Source: Lysobacteraceae bacterium NML95-0200
GTDB lineage: Bacteria > Pseudomonadota > Gammaproteobacteria > Xanthomonadales > Xanthomonadaceae
Length of the DNA: 64,000 nt
Direction of reading: 5' to 3'
Assembly (NCBI GenBank): GCA_002798255.1
Contig: NWQQ01000006.1
Location: forward strand, 19,282-83,281
Shown: positions 25,873 to 35,527 of the stretch, one piece after another
Position numbering within the stretch: the first letter of the stretch is position 1
Layout: every line of letters starts with the position of its first letter
The notes under the pieces: generated by a model
The model's database searches: none
What the model was told of the DNA's origin: nothing
The model's input: the letters and a program-made list of their open reading frames with translations, nothing else
Made by a program: the position numbers and the translations under genes

Positions 25873-26463
25873 TCAGGCATGCTGCGGAATCAGCGTAGCC
25901 ATCATATGGGCGACATAGTCGTCGAATTCTTCGCGCTGCATATCGCGCTGGCCAAGTTGCAGGTTGAGCTGCAAAAAGCCGACATAGGCCGCATAGGCAA
26001 GCCGGGCGCGATGCTGGGCAGCGATGGTATCCAGACCCGCCTGGCGGAAAGCCGCGGTCAAATAATCCATGCGGCGCTTGGAAACCCGGTTCATCACCGG
26101 CTGCACGGCGGGGTTGTCCAGCGACTTCAGCAGCTCGCTGTAAATCACATGCGACTGCACTTCGTTGGCCACCAGCCTGAATAGCGCCCCCAGGCGCTCG
26201 GCGGGGTTGTCCAGCGCCTCCAGCGGGGCAAACACGACTGCCTGCTCATGGGTTTCCCAGCGTTCCAGCGCCGCTTGCAGCAGCGCATCACGGGAAGGGA
26301 AGTGCCAGTAGAAGCTGCCCTTGGTCACGCCCAGGCGACGGGCAAGCGGCTCAACCGCCACCGCAGACACACCCTGCTCGGCAATTTGCTCCAATGCGGC
26401 AGTGGCCCAGTCATCGGCACTCAGGCGACCATTGCGCTCGGCTTTTGGCGATGTTTCATTCAT
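25873..26463 (-). CDS. TetR family transcriptional regulator next to fadE
   Basis: A 196-aa repressor-type protein. The N-terminal TetR helix-turn-helix is clear (ALEQIAEQGVSAVAVEPLAR, then RLGVTKGSFYWHFPSRDAL, about residues 22-65). The C-terminal ligand domain is not informative. It is divergent from fadE over a 174-bp gap holding a CCATAC-n6-GTATGG palindrome, so control of fadE, possibly by fatty acyl ligands, is a reasonable inference. Confidence 0.88.
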   Translation of the reverse strand: MNETSPKAERNGRLSADDWATAALEQIAEQGVSAVAVEPLARRLGVTKGSFYWHFPSRDALLQAALERWETHEQAVVFAPLEALDNPAERLGALFRLVANEVQSHVIYSELLKSLDNPAVQPVMNRVSKRRMDYLTAAFRQAGLDTIAAQHRARLAYAAYVGFLQLNLQLGQRDMQREEFDDYVAHMMATLIPQHA

Positions 26464-26556
26464 GTTTCAATTAAACCATACGCAGGGGTCGCAAACTGCT
26501 TGACTCGGGTCTGGTTTTCATTCCCGCAGTGCAGCTTGACAGCCCCCCAAGTCATC

Positions 26557-26574
26557 CATACCTTCGCGTATGGA
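26557..26574. promoter_or_regulatory. Candidate operator between the tetR-type gene and fadE
   Basis: A perfect inverted repeat CCATAC-CTTCGC-GTATGG, 64 bases before the fadE ATG. A similar half-site, ACCATACGCA, lies at 26474-26483 next to the tetR start. Assignment to the adjacent regulator is inferred from position. Confidence 0.45.
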
Positions 26575-26637
26575 AACGCAGTCCTGATTTGCAGCCGCGT
26601 TTCCATTCGCTGATAACTGCCCGTGCCGGAGTGCCCC

Positions 26638-29091
26638 ATGAGCATCGCCATCCCCTTTCTCGTGATTCTGCTTGCCGCCGCCCTGTCGGCCTATCACCGC
26701 TGGCGTCTGGCGGTGTGGGCGGCACTGACTGCCACGGCCCTGGTGGCCTGCTGGCTGCTGGGGGCGCACCCGGCTGCCACACTCACCGCCAGCCTCCTGA
26801 CCGCACTCATCGCGCTGCCGCTGTTGATTGCGCCGCTGCGCAAGGCGCTGATTACTTCACCACTTCTGAAGTTCTATACACGCATCCTGCCGCCGCTGTC
26901 CGATACCGAGCGCACCGCACTGGAATCGGGCACGGTCGGGTTCGAGGGCGAGCTGTTTTCCGGCATGCCCGACTGGCAGGCGCTGCTGGCGCAGCCCAAG
27001 CCCGAGCTGACCGCAGAAGAACAAGCCTTTCTCGACGGCCCCACCGAGACGCTCTGCCAGATGGTCAATAACTGGGAAATCGACCATGTACGCGCCGACC
27101 TGCCGCCCGAGCTTTGGGACTACATCAAGCGCAACAAGTTCTTCGGCCTCAACATCCCCAGGGAATACGGCGGCCTGGGCTTTTCTGCGCTGATGAACCA
27201 CAAGGTGATTCAAAAGCTGGCCTCCATCAGCTCGGTGGTCAGCTCCACGGTGGGCGTGCCCAATTCGCTGGGGCCTGCCGAGCTTTTGATGCACTACGGC
27301 ACCGAGGCACAAAAACGCTATTACCTGCCGCGCCTGGCCGATGGCCGTGAGGTGCCCTGCTTCGCCCTGACCGGCCCGTTTGCAGGCTCGGATGCAACCT
27401 CCATCCCCGACTACGGCATCGTCTGCGAAGGCAACTGGAACGGCGCCAAAGTGGTGGGCATCCGCCTGACCCTCAACAAACGCTATATCACCCTGGCGCC
27501 GGTAGCGACGCTGATTGGCGTGGCCTTCCGCATGTATGACCCGGATGGCCTGTTGGGCGATGTCAAGGACATCGGCATCTCGCTGGCACTGGTGCCGCGC
27601 GATACCCCGGGGCTGGAAATTGGCCGCCGCCACTTCCCGCTGAATTCACCGTTCCAGAACGGCCCCATCAAGGGGCGCGATGTATTCGTGCCGCTATCGC
27701 AATTGATTGGTGGCGAAGACTACGCCGGACAAGGCTGGCGCATGCTGATGGAATGCCTGTCGATTGGTCGCTCCATCACCCTGCCTTCCACCGCCAGCGG
27801 CGGCGCCAAGATGGGCGCGGTCACGGTCGGCAGTTATGCACGCATCCGCAAGCAGTTCGGCCTGTCCATCGGCCGCTTTGAAGGCGTGGAAGAAGCCCTC
27901 GCCCGCATCGGTGGTCATGCGTTCGCCATCAGCGCCTTGTCCGAGGCCACCGCCGCTGCCGTGGCGCGCGGCGAAAACCCGGCGGTGCCCTCCACCATCT
28001 CCAAATACCACTGCACCGAAATGGGGCGGATTGTCGCCAAGGATGTGATGGATATCGTCGGCGGCAAGGGCATTATTCTCGGGCCGCGCAATTTTGCCGG
28101 TCGCGCCTGGCAGGCCTCACCGATTGCCATCACCGTGGAAGGCGCCAACATCATGACCCGTTCGCTGATGATTTTCGGCCAGGGCGCCATCCTCTGCCAT
28201 CCCTGGGTGATGAAGGAAATGCGCGCGGTGCAATTGCAAGACCCCGCCGGGCGACTGGATGCATTCGACAATGCCTTGTTCGGGCATATCGGCTATGCCA
28301 TTTCCAATGCCGTGCGCAGCTGGTGGTTTGGCCTGACCGGCGCCCGCATCGGTGCTGCACCGGGCGATGCCTATACCCGGCGCTATTTCCGCAAGCTCAA
28401 CCGCTATTCGGCCAACCTCGCCCTGATGGCCGATGTGTCGATGCTGCTCTTGGGCGGCAAGCTGAAGTTCAAGGAGTCGCTGTCCGGCCGGCTGGGCGAT
28501 GTGCTCAGCCAGCTGTATATCGTCAGCAGCATGCTGAAGCGCCATCAGGATGCAGGCTACCCGGAAACCGACCAGCCGCTGCTGGCCTGGGCGGTGCATG
28601 ATGCAGTCAACAAGATTGAAACCGCCCTGTCCACCGCGCTGCGCAACTTCCCGGTGCGTCCGGTGGCCTGGCTGCTGTGGCCGATTATCTTCCCCTGGGG
28701 GCGCCGCGCCCAGGCGCCTTCCGACCGTCTGGGTCACAAGGTCGCCAGCATCCTGATGAACCCCGGCGATGCCCGCGAGCGCCTGGCCCAAGGCGTATTC
28801 ACCACCCCCGGCGAAAACAACCCGGCCGGGCGCATCGTCAGCTATCTGCCGGACTTTGTGGCTGCCGAGCCTATCGAACGCAAGTTCATGAAGGCACTGA
28901 AAAACAGCGATATTGAGGCCCTGGAGTTTGAAGACCAGCTTGAAGAAGGCGTGAACGAAGGCTGGATTACCCTGGATGAAGCCCGCCAGCTCTACCAGCT
29001 GCGCCAGCTCACCCTCGATACCATCATGGTGGATGACTTCGACCCCGAAGAACTGCGCTCAGCCAGCTTTACCGCACGCCAGGCACCATGA
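26638..29091 (+). CDS. fadE: Acyl-CoA dehydrogenase FadE
   Basis: First step of fatty acid beta-oxidation, passing electrons to ETF. The start at 26638 (GGAG 8 bases upstream) gives 817 aa, matching the long FadE type (E. coli 814). The N-terminus has two hydrophobic segments (about 1-70). The dehydrogenase core follows with FFGLNIPREYGGLGFSAL, FALTGPFAGSDATSIPD and GGKGIILGPRNF, and the C-terminal third is the FadE-specific DUF1974-type region. ETF genes are at 8.7-10.4 kb in this window. Confidence 0.95.
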   Translation: MSIAIPFLVILLAAALSAYHRWRLAVWAALTATALVACWLLGAHPAATLTASLLTALIALPLLIAPLRKALITSPLLKFYTRILPPLSDTERTALESGTVGFEGELFSGMPDWQALLAQPKPELTAEEQAFLDGPTETLCQMVNNWEIDHVRADLPPELWDYIKRNKFFGLNIPREYGGLGFSALMNHKVIQKLASISSVVSSTVGVPNSLGPAELLMHYGTEAQKRYYLPRLADGREVPCFALTGPFAGSDATSIPDYGIVCEGNWNGAKVVGIRLTLNKRYITLAPVATLIGVAFRMYDPDGLLGDVKDIGISLALVPRDTPGLEIGRRHFPLNSPFQNGPIKGRDVFVPLSQLIGGEDYAGQGWRMLMECLSIGRSITLPSTASGGAKMGAVTVGSYARIRKQFGLSIGRFEGVEEALARIGGHAFAISALSEATAAAVARGENPAVPSTISKYHCTEMGRIVAKDVMDIVGGKGIILGPRNFAGRAWQASPIAITVEGANIMTRSLMIFGQGAILCHPWVMKEMRAVQLQDPAGRLDAFDNALFGHIGYAISNAVRSWWFGLTGARIGAAPGDAYTRRYFRKLNRYSANLALMADVSMLLLGGKLKFKESLSGRLGDVLSQLYIVSSMLKRHQDAGYPETDQPLLAWAVHDAVNKIETALSTALRNFPVRPVAWLLWPIIFPWGRRAQAPSDRLGHKVASILMNPGDARERLAQGVFTTPGENNPAGRIVSYLPDFVAAEPIERKFMKALKNSDIEALEFEDQLEEGVNEGWITLDEARQLYQLRQLTLDTIMVDDFDPEELRSASFTARQAP

Positions 29092-29280
29092 CCGCCGATA
29101 CCGCCGTCCTGCTACCGGAGCCACATGGCTTTGTGACTGCCCTGTTCCACCTGGCATTGTGCAAGCTGCTTGTCTGAGCATGCAGCTTGCAGTGCTGCCG
29201 TTCGCACCATCATCCAGATACTTAAAGAATCCCGGTAAAATCCGGCCTCTGCCAGCTGCAGACTTTCATCAGGCAAAACA

Positions 29281-29307
29281 AAACGGGGGAGCCAAGCTCC
29301 CCCGTTT
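29281..29307. terminator. Bidirectional terminator between fadE and the M16 peptidase gene
   Basis: A perfect 12-bp stem AAACGGGGGAGC / GCTCCCCCGTTT with loop CAA, in the 233-bp convergent gap 29092-29324. Otherwise that gap holds only a 29-codon ORF touching the fadE stop, which I do not call. Confidence 0.85.
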
Positions 29308-29324
29308 CCGATACAGGCAGCGGT

Positions 29325-32177
29325 TTATTGCTTCGCCGCCACCGGCTTGCCGTCGGCATCAAGGATGGTGACTTCGCCAAGGTTCAGGGCGCGCACCGGG
29401 GCTTCAATCTTGCCCAGGTCGCCGACCACCACCCAGACCAGATTGTCCGGGTTGAAGCTGGCGGCGGCGGTGTTGGCATCGGCCACGCTGAAGGCGCCGA
29501 CCTCGGCATTGCGCAGCGCCACCCAGTTGTCCGGGCGGCCATAGCGGACGATGCCGTTGATGGTGCCCATCACTGCCCTGCCGGTTTCGTAGGCGCCGGG
29601 CTGGCTGCGCAGTTCGTTATTGACCACCTTGGTGACTTCTTCCTGACGCGCCGGTGCCTTGCCGCTGGCGTATTCGGCAAACTCGCGCCGGATTTCGGCC
29701 AGTGACTCGGCGGTCTTGTCAATCTGTACCGGGGCGCTGGTCAGCCACGGGCGCTGGCCGAGGGCGCTGACCAGGAAGGTACGGGCACCATACGACCAGT
29801 GCTTGTCTTCACGCAGGTTCATGTTGAGCCGCGAGGTGAAGGTGCCGCCGATGATGTCATTGCTCATTTCAAGACGGGTAGCGCCAGCATCGGTGCTGGC
29901 AGGCACCAGTTTGCCGACCATGATGTTGGCCTGAATGGCACCGGGCTGGTCAATCAGGTACACCCGTGCCTGTTTTGGCGCGGCCACCTGCGGCAAGGCC
30001 ACCGGCTGTGCCACGGCGCCTTCGCCCTTCCAGTCGCCCAGGTGCTTGTTCAAAAGCGGCACGATTTCTTCAAGCGTGGTATCGCCGACCACCAGCAGGG
30101 TGGCCGCTTCCGGGCGCAGCCAGGTTTGCTGATAGGCCAACAGGTCATCGCGGCTCAAGGCCTTGATGGCATCTTCCGTGCCGCTGCCGGTGAACGGGAT
30201 GGCATACGGGTGACCCTCGCCGTACAGCAGCGGCGGCAGCACGCGCTGCGCCACACTGCCGGGATTGGCTTTTTCCTGTGCGATTTTGGCCAGCCACTGC
30301 GCGCGTACGCGCTCAATATCGGCGACATTGAAGGCCGGGCGGCGCAGCATGTCGGCATACAGCGCCAGCGAAGCATCCAGGTTCGACTTCAGTGCCGAGA
30401 GTGAAGCACTGCTGCCATCCAGGCTGGCACTGGCGCCCAGTTGTGCGCCCAGCGATTCAGCCCGCGCCTTGAAGGCCAGCGAGTCCAGTTCGCCCGCGCC
30501 CTCGTCCAGCATGCCCATGGCGAAGCTGGCGCGACCCAGCTTGCCACCGGCATCGGACGCATAGCCGCCGTGGAACTGGTAGCTCATCTGCACCACCGGG
30601 ATGTCATGGCGCTCGGCCAGCACCACGGTGCTGCCATTGGCAAGCGTGGCGCGCTGTAGCGCCGGGAACTTCAGTGCAGGGAAATCATTTACCTGCGGCA
30701 CGCCCTGGCTGCGATCGACCTGTGTCGCGGTGGTGCGGTATTTGCGATCGGGCGCGGGCAGATTGAACGGAGCCGGCTGCACGCTGGGATCTTCCGTCAA
30801 TTCAGCGCGCTCGCCCGGTGCGATGACAAAAGTATGGCTGGGGGCGGCCAGCCAACGCTGTGCGCTCTGCCGCACGCTGGCCGGTGTTGCTGCAGCAATG
30901 GTGCGCTGGCTCTCATCCAAACAGCCGGGCTTGCCGGTGTAGATGGTGCAGGAGGCCAGAATATCGGCCTTGCCGCCAAATCCGCCGATGCGCTCCATGC
31001 CGCGCACCAGCGCCGCATTATGGTCGGTCTTGGCACGTGCCAGTTCTTCGGCCGTGGGGCCTTCGCGCAGCAGCTTTTGCAGCTCCTCATCAATCGCCGC
31101 TTCCACTTTGGCGATGTCCACGCCGGGCTTGACCATCGCCTGAATCATGAACAGCCCCGCCAGCTGGCTGCTCATATTGCTGGTGCTGATGCTGTCCACC
31201 AGTTGTTCCTGATACACCAGACGGCGATCCAGCCGCGAGGTGCTGCTGCCCCCCAGCACTTCACTGAAAAGGTCGAGCACATCGCTTTCATTGCTGGTGT
31301 TCTGCGGCACATGCCAGACCCGCGCCAGCAGCGTCTGCGGCACCTTGTCCTGCATTTCGGTACGGCCGCTGGCCACCATCTGCGGCACATTCACTGCCGG
31401 CTGCGCCAGGGTCGGGCCGGCGGGAATATGGCCGAAGTATCTGGCGACTTTTTCCCTGGCAGTGGCGACATCAATATCCCCGGCCAGCACCAGCACGGCG
31501 TTGTTCGGGCCATACCAGGCACGGAACCAGTTTTTCACATCCTCCAGGGTGGCGGCATTGAGGTCGTTCATCGAGCCGATGACGGTGTGGTGATACGGAT
31601 GCCCCTTGGGATACATCTTGCGCAGCATGGTTTCATAGAACTGCCCATAGGGACGGTTCTCGCCCTGACGCTTCTCGTTCTGCACCACGCCGCGCTGCTC
31701 GTCCAGGGTTTTCTGGTCAATCGCGCCCAACATATGCCCCATGCGGTCGGATTCCATCCACAGCGCCATGTCCAGCGCGGTGGTCGGCACATTCTGGAAG
31801 TAATTGGTGCGGTCGCTGTTGGTGGTGCCGTTCATGTCGGTGGCCCCCACCTGCTCGAACGGCCCGAAGTATTCGTCACGGTGGTTTTCCGAGCCGTTGA
31901 ACATCAGATGCTCGAACAGATGCGCAAAGCCGGTACGCCCGGCCGGCTCGTCCTTGCTGCCGACGTGATACCAGACATTCACCGCCACAATCGGCGCCTT
32001 GCGGTCGGTATGCACCACCACGCGCAGGCCATTGGGCAGGGTGAAGGTTTCATAGGGCAGATTTACCTGCGTCGCCGGCTTGGCCGCCTGTGCAGGCGCA
32101 GGCATAAAACTGCCGCCCAGGGCAGTGGCAAGCGCGAGTGCCAATGTGGCCATGCGTGGAGCAGACTTGAACATCAT
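29325..32177 (-). CDS. Exported M16 family zinc metallopeptidase, duplicated-domain type
   Basis: A periplasmic pitrilysin-type protease of about 950 aa. The ATG at 32177 has AGGA 8 bases upstream; ATG at 32186 lacks a properly spaced site. A signal peptide runs through APAQA. The first M16 domain has the inverted zinc motif HLFEH in GFAHLFEHLMFNGSE. The second half (from about residue 510) repeats the fold but has no HxxEH, reading FAMGMLDEGAGELDS there, so it is the non-catalytic partner domain. Many xanthomonads carry such proteins; the substrate is unknown. Confidence 0.93.
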   Translation of the reverse strand: MMFKSAPRMATLALALATALGGSFMPAPAQAAKPATQVNLPYETFTLPNGLRVVVHTDRKAPIVAVNVWYHVGSKDEPAGRTGFAHLFEHLMFNGSENHRDEYFGPFEQVGATDMNGTTNSDRTNYFQNVPTTALDMALWMESDRMGHMLGAIDQKTLDEQRGVVQNEKRQGENRPYGQFYETMLRKMYPKGHPYHHTVIGSMNDLNAATLEDVKNWFRAWYGPNNAVLVLAGDIDVATAREKVARYFGHIPAGPTLAQPAVNVPQMVASGRTEMQDKVPQTLLARVWHVPQNTSNESDVLDLFSEVLGGSSTSRLDRRLVYQEQLVDSISTSNMSSQLAGLFMIQAMVKPGVDIAKVEAAIDEELQKLLREGPTAEELARAKTDHNAALVRGMERIGGFGGKADILASCTIYTGKPGCLDESQRTIAAATPASVRQSAQRWLAAPSHTFVIAPGERAELTEDPSVQPAPFNLPAPDRKYRTTATQVDRSQGVPQVNDFPALKFPALQRATLANGSTVVLAERHDIPVVQMSYQFHGGYASDAGGKLGRASFAMGMLDEGAGELDSLAFKARAESLGAQLGASASLDGSSASLSALKSNLDASLALYADMLRRPAFNVADIERVRAQWLAKIAQEKANPGSVAQRVLPPLLYGEGHPYAIPFTGSGTEDAIKALSRDDLLAYQQTWLRPEAATLLVVGDTTLEEIVPLLNKHLGDWKGEGAVAQPVALPQVAAPKQARVYLIDQPGAIQANIMVGKLVPASTDAGATRLEMSNDIIGGTFTSRLNMNLREDKHWSYGARTFLVSALGQRPWLTSAPVQIDKTAESLAEIRREFAEYASGKAPARQEEVTKVVNNELRSQPGAYETGRAVMGTINGIVRYGRPDNWVALRNAEVGAFSVADANTAAASFNPDNLVWVVVGDLGKIEAPVRALNLGEVTILDADGKPVAAKQ

Positions 32178-32344
32178 GTTGAGCATCCTGTGGTTTGGGA
32201 ACGGTTAATGTTAAGCCCTGCCCCTGCCCCCTGCACGGGCCGGAAGTCATGACCAGCATGGCAGGCACGTATCTGCATATCCCTGCACACTTGACCTTGC
32301 CCGCTTCTGCGCCAACATAGGCAGCCCTTCCACTGGAGCCTGTC

Positions 32345-33016
32345 ATGGCCAATATCCTCATCACCGGCGCCAATCGCGGCATCGGCCTTGCACTGACCCG
32401 GCTATACCGTGAGCGCGGCGATACGGTATATGCCGTCTGCCGTAGCAGCAGCCCGGCGCTGGAGGCCAGTGGCGCCCAAATCATCGACGGCACCGACATG
32501 CGCGATGCCGCCAGCATCGCCCGCCTGCCGGAAGTGCTGGCCGGGGTGCGGCTGGATACGGTGATTCTCAATGCCGGAATTTTCAGCAATGAAACGCTGG
32601 ACAAGCTGGATGATGCCGCACTGGATGCCATCCGCCAGCAGTTTGAAGTCAATACCCTGGGGCCGCTGCTGACCGCCCATGCCATACTTGCGCAACTGGG
32701 CGAAGGCAGCAAGCTCGCCATCATCACCAGCCGCATGGGCTCGGTAGCCGACAACGGCTCCGGAGGGTATTACGGCTATCGCGCCTCCAAGGCGGCGGTG
32801 AATGCCGTGGGCAAGTCGCTGGCAGTGGACTTGGCGCCGCGCGGCATCGCCGTCTGTCTGCTGCATCCGGGTCTTGTGGCGACCGAGATGGTCGGCGGCC
32901 AGGGCGATGTCAGCCCGGAGCAGGCCGCAGAAGGTCTGGCCGCGCGCGTGGATGCGCTGAGCCTTGCCAATACCGGCAGCTTCTGGCACGCCAATGGCAG
33001 CCCGCTGCCCTGGTAA
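32345..33016 (+). CDS. Short-chain dehydrogenase/reductase
   Basis: A 223-aa SDR with the cofactor motif TGANRGIG at 7-14, NAG in VILNAGIFSNE, the catalytic Ser in IITSRMGS, and Tyr/Lys in GYRASKAAVNAVGKSL. The length and the RGIG form resemble the CsgA/YciK-like SDR group. GGAG lies 8 bases before the ATG. It is followed at a distance of eight bases by trmL. The substrate is not evident. Confidence 0.9.
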   Translation: MANILITGANRGIGLALTRLYRERGDTVYAVCRSSSPALEASGAQIIDGTDMRDAASIARLPEVLAGVRLDTVILNAGIFSNETLDKLDDAALDAIRQQFEVNTLGPLLTAHAILAQLGEGSKLAIITSRMGSVADNGSGGYYGYRASKAAVNAVGKSLAVDLAPRGIAVCLLHPGLVATEMVGGQGDVSPEQAAEGLAARVDALSLANTGSFWHANGSPLPW

Positions 33017-33024
33017 ACAGCGGC

Positions 33025-33492
33025 GTGTTCCACATCATCCTGCACCAGCCGGAAATCCCGCCCAATACCGGCAATGTGATTCGTCTTGCCGCCAATACCG
33101 GCTGCCAGCTGCATCTGGTCAAGCCCCTGGGGTTTTCACTGGATGACAAGCAACTGCGTCGCGCCGGGCTGGACTATCACGAATACGCCACGCTCTGCCT
33201 GCATGAAACCTTGGCCGACGCGCTGGCAGCAGTGGCGCCCGGACGGGTGTTCGCACTTTCCACCCGCGGCACGGTGCGCCATGACCAGGTGGACTACCAG
33301 CCCGGCGATGCCTTCCTGTTTGGCAGTGAAACCGCCGGACTGCCACAGGCGGTGCTGGACGCCATCCCGGCTATACAACGCCTGCGGCTGCCGATGCGTC
33401 CGGACAACCGCAGCCTGAATCTTTCCAATGCCGTTGCCGTGGTGGTGTTCGAGGCCTGGCGGCAGACGGGGTTTATGGGCGCGGCGGGATAA
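33025..33492 (+). CDS. trmL: tRNA (cytidine(34)-2'-O)-methyltransferase
   Basis: A SPOUT-class enzyme that methylates the wobble ribose of tRNA-Leu isoacceptors. The GTG-started 155-aa product begins VFHIILHQPEIPPNTGNVIR, the TrmL signature. FGSETAGLP (deep-knot SAM loop) and MRPDNRSLNLSNAVAVVVFE complete the knot. The stop lies 14 bases from the stop of the converging TetR gene, leaving no room for a separate terminator. Confidence 0.95.
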   Translation: MFHIILHQPEIPPNTGNVIRLAANTGCQLHLVKPLGFSLDDKQLRRAGLDYHEYATLCLHETLADALAAVAPGRVFALSTRGTVRHDQVDYQPGDAFLFGSETAGLPQAVLDAIPAIQRLRLPMRPDNRSLNLSNAVAVVVFEAWRQTGFMGAAG

Positions 33493-33506
33493 GCCGGTGT
33501 GGGCAG

Positions 33507-34139
33507 TCAGTCGCCCATCAGGCGCGGCAGCAGGTCTTGCAGCATGGCCTCGACGACGGCCATGTCCATGTCCGGCTCGCGCACCAGCCGTTGTTTCAGG
33601 CCGTCCATCAGGGCACGCAGGGCGAGGCTGCGGGCGGCGATTTTGGCCGCTGGTACGGCAAAGCCGCCTTCGGCCTGCGGGCGGCTCAGCCACTGGGCAA
33701 TCGCGGCATCAATCTGCTGGTTGAAGCGGGTCAGCACTTCGGCAATCAAGGGGTCACGGCGTGACTCGGCGGTGATTTCCAGCATCAGCGTCGGTGCCAA
33801 CGGCATATCACCATCACACTCTGCTGAATGGCAGGACTGGCCGAGAATTTCCATCACGCATGGCACAGGTGGCCGGGTGTCTTGCTGGCGCGCCTTGATG
33901 TCGGCGGCCAGGGCCTGCATCTGCGCCTCGACGATGCCGTGAATCAGCTCGGACTTGCTGCTGAAATAGCGGTAGATGAGGCCGGTGCTGATATCGGCGG
34001 TTTCGGCGATTTGCGCCATGCTGGCGGCATGGAAGCCGCGTTCGGCAAAGCATTGCCGGGCGGCATCGAGGATGCGCTGACGTTGTGCCTGGCTATGTGC
34101 TGCCCGGCGGCTGCGGGCAGTCTGGCTGGGCCTGTTCAT
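33507..34139 (-). CDS. TetR family regulator, last gene of the RND efflux operon
   Basis: A 210-aa TetR/AcrR protein. The HTH is at about residues 20-65 (ILDAARQCFAERGFHAASMA and ISTGLIYRYFSSKSEL). Its ATG overlaps the stop of the outer-membrane channel gene by four bases, so it is translated from the efflux transcript itself. A palindrome in the operon promoter at 39960-39977 is a likely target, which would make the pump and its regulator one autoregulated unit. SmeT- and AcrR-type repressors are more often encoded divergently at the front of the operon. Confidence 0.9.
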   Translation of the reverse strand: MNRPSQTARSRRAAHSQAQRQRILDAARQCFAERGFHAASMAQIAETADISTGLIYRYFSSKSELIHGIVEAQMQALAADIKARQQDTRPPVPCVMEILGQSCHSAECDGDMPLAPTLMLEITAESRRDPLIAEVLTRFNQQIDAAIAQWLSRPQAEGGFAVPAAKIAARSLALRALMDGLKQRLVREPDMDMAVVEAMLQDLLPRLMGD

Positions 34140-35527
34140 GGGGGGCTGTCTGCTTCCACGCCGCCGCCCAGCACCTGGTACAGAGTGATGCGGTTGGCTT
34201 GCTGGGCAAGGCGGACGGTGATGGCTGCCTGCTCGGCGGCATAGCGGGTGCGCTGCGCATCAAGCAAGGTGAGGTAGCTGTCACGACCGGCATCGCGCCG
34301 CGCCGTGGAAAGCTGCTCGGCCTGGCGCGCTGCTTGCAGCAGGTTTTCTGCCGCTGCACGGCGCTCGTTCAGCGCTTGCTCCTGCACCAGCGCATCGGCA
34401 ACTTCGCGGAAACCGCTCTGGATGGCTTTTTCGTAAGCCGCCAGCGCCATATCACGGTTGGCCTCGGCCACTTTCAGGTTGGCGCGCAATGCCCCGCCCT
34501 GAAAAATCGGGATATTGATTTGCGGCATGAAGCGCCAGAAGCGGGTTCCGGCATCAAACAGGCCGGAGAGTTCACCGCTCTGCGTCCCGGCACTACCGGT
34601 CAGGCGAATGGAGGGGAAAAACGCCGCACGCGCCGCACCGATATGGGCGTTGGCGGCCAGCAGGCTGTGTTCGGCCGCACGGATATCGGGACGGCGCAAC
34701 AGCACTTCCGAAGCCAGCCCGGCAGGCACGGGGCTAAGGGCGATATCGGTATCGCGCAGCCCCTGTGGCAAGTCGGCTGCGGCCAGCGGCGTGCCTGCCA
34801 GCAAGTCCAAGGCATTGCGGTCAAGCTGTACCTGCGCCGCATAGCGCGCCACATCGCCCCGGGCAGTTTCCACCTGCGCGCGCATCTGCGCCAGCTCCAG
34901 GCCGCTGACGGCGCCCAGCTCATGACGACGCTCGGTCAGGCGCAGGGTTTCCTGATAGGCATGCAAGGTGTCCTCGGCAATGGCGTGCAGGCTTTGGTCG
35001 GCCGCCAGGGTCAGCCAGGCGCGGCTGACTTCGGCCATCAGACTCAGCTGCGCGACGCGGCGGTTTTCTTGCTGTGCAAAAAACTGCTGCACGGCCGCTT
35101 GGCTCAAATTGCGCACCCGACCGAACAAATCCAGCTCAAAGCTGGCCAACCCCAGCGATGCACTGTGGCTCTCGGTGACGGGCGCATCGCCGCCGGTACG
35201 GGTTTGCTCAAGATTGCCGCCCACTGAAGGCAGGCGCTCGGCGCGGCTGATGCGGTATTGGGCGCGGGCACGCTCGACATTCAGCACTGCCACGCGCAGG
35301 TCGCGGTTATGGGCAAGGGCTTGCTCGACCACGCGCTGCAGGCGCGCGTCCTGCAACACGCTGCGCCAGTCAAGGGCGCTGACATCGCCGATCTGCCGGC
35401 CTTCGATGCCCTGCCATTGCGCCGGGATGCCTGCTTCAGCGGCCGGCGTAGCCGGTACCAGGGTGGCGCAGCCTGCGCTGGCAAGCGCGGCCATAAGCGC
35501 CAGTGTCAGGCCATGAGGCTTAAACAT
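34136..35527 (-). CDS. RND efflux outer-membrane channel lipoprotein (OprM/SmeF-like)
   Basis: The TolC-type exit duct of the tripartite pump. The preferred ATG at 35527, preceded by AAGGAG, gives 463 aa with a short lipoprotein signal ending LASAGC (Cys20; the lipobox has Ser at -3, slightly atypical). Two OEP repeats follow, with helical segments such as [17 protein letters not shown] and [20 protein letters not shown], typical of OprM. The start codon overlaps the RND gene: the RND stop lies within ATGTTTAA. Confidence 0.93.
   Translation of the reverse strand: MFKPHGLTLALMAALASAGCATLVPATPAAEAGIPAQWQGIEGRQIGDVSALDWRSVLQDARLQRVVEQALAHNRDLRVAVLNVERARAQYRISRAERLPSVGGNLEQTRTGGDAPVTESHSASLGLASFELDLFGRVRNLSQAAVQQFFAQQENRRVAQLSLMAEVSRAWLTLAADQSLHAIAEDTLHAYQETLRLTERRHELGAVSGLELAQMRAQVETARGDVARYAAQVQLDRNALDLLAGTPLAAADLPQGLRDTDIALSPVPAGLASEVLLRRPDIRAAEHSLLAANAHIGAARAAFFPSIRLTGSAGTQSGELSGLFDAGTRFWRFMPQINIPIFQGGALRANLKVAEANRDMALAAYEKAIQSGFREVADALVQEQALNERRAAAENLLQAARQAEQLSTARRDAGRDSYLTLLDAQRTRYAAEQAAITVRLAQQANRITLYQVLGGGVEADSPP

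Noticed and set aside
29088..29177. A 29-codon ORF overlapping the fadE stop (ATGA).
   Set aside because: No ribosome site of its own beyond coupling, no recognisable motif and no support except the overlap; it could be chance.
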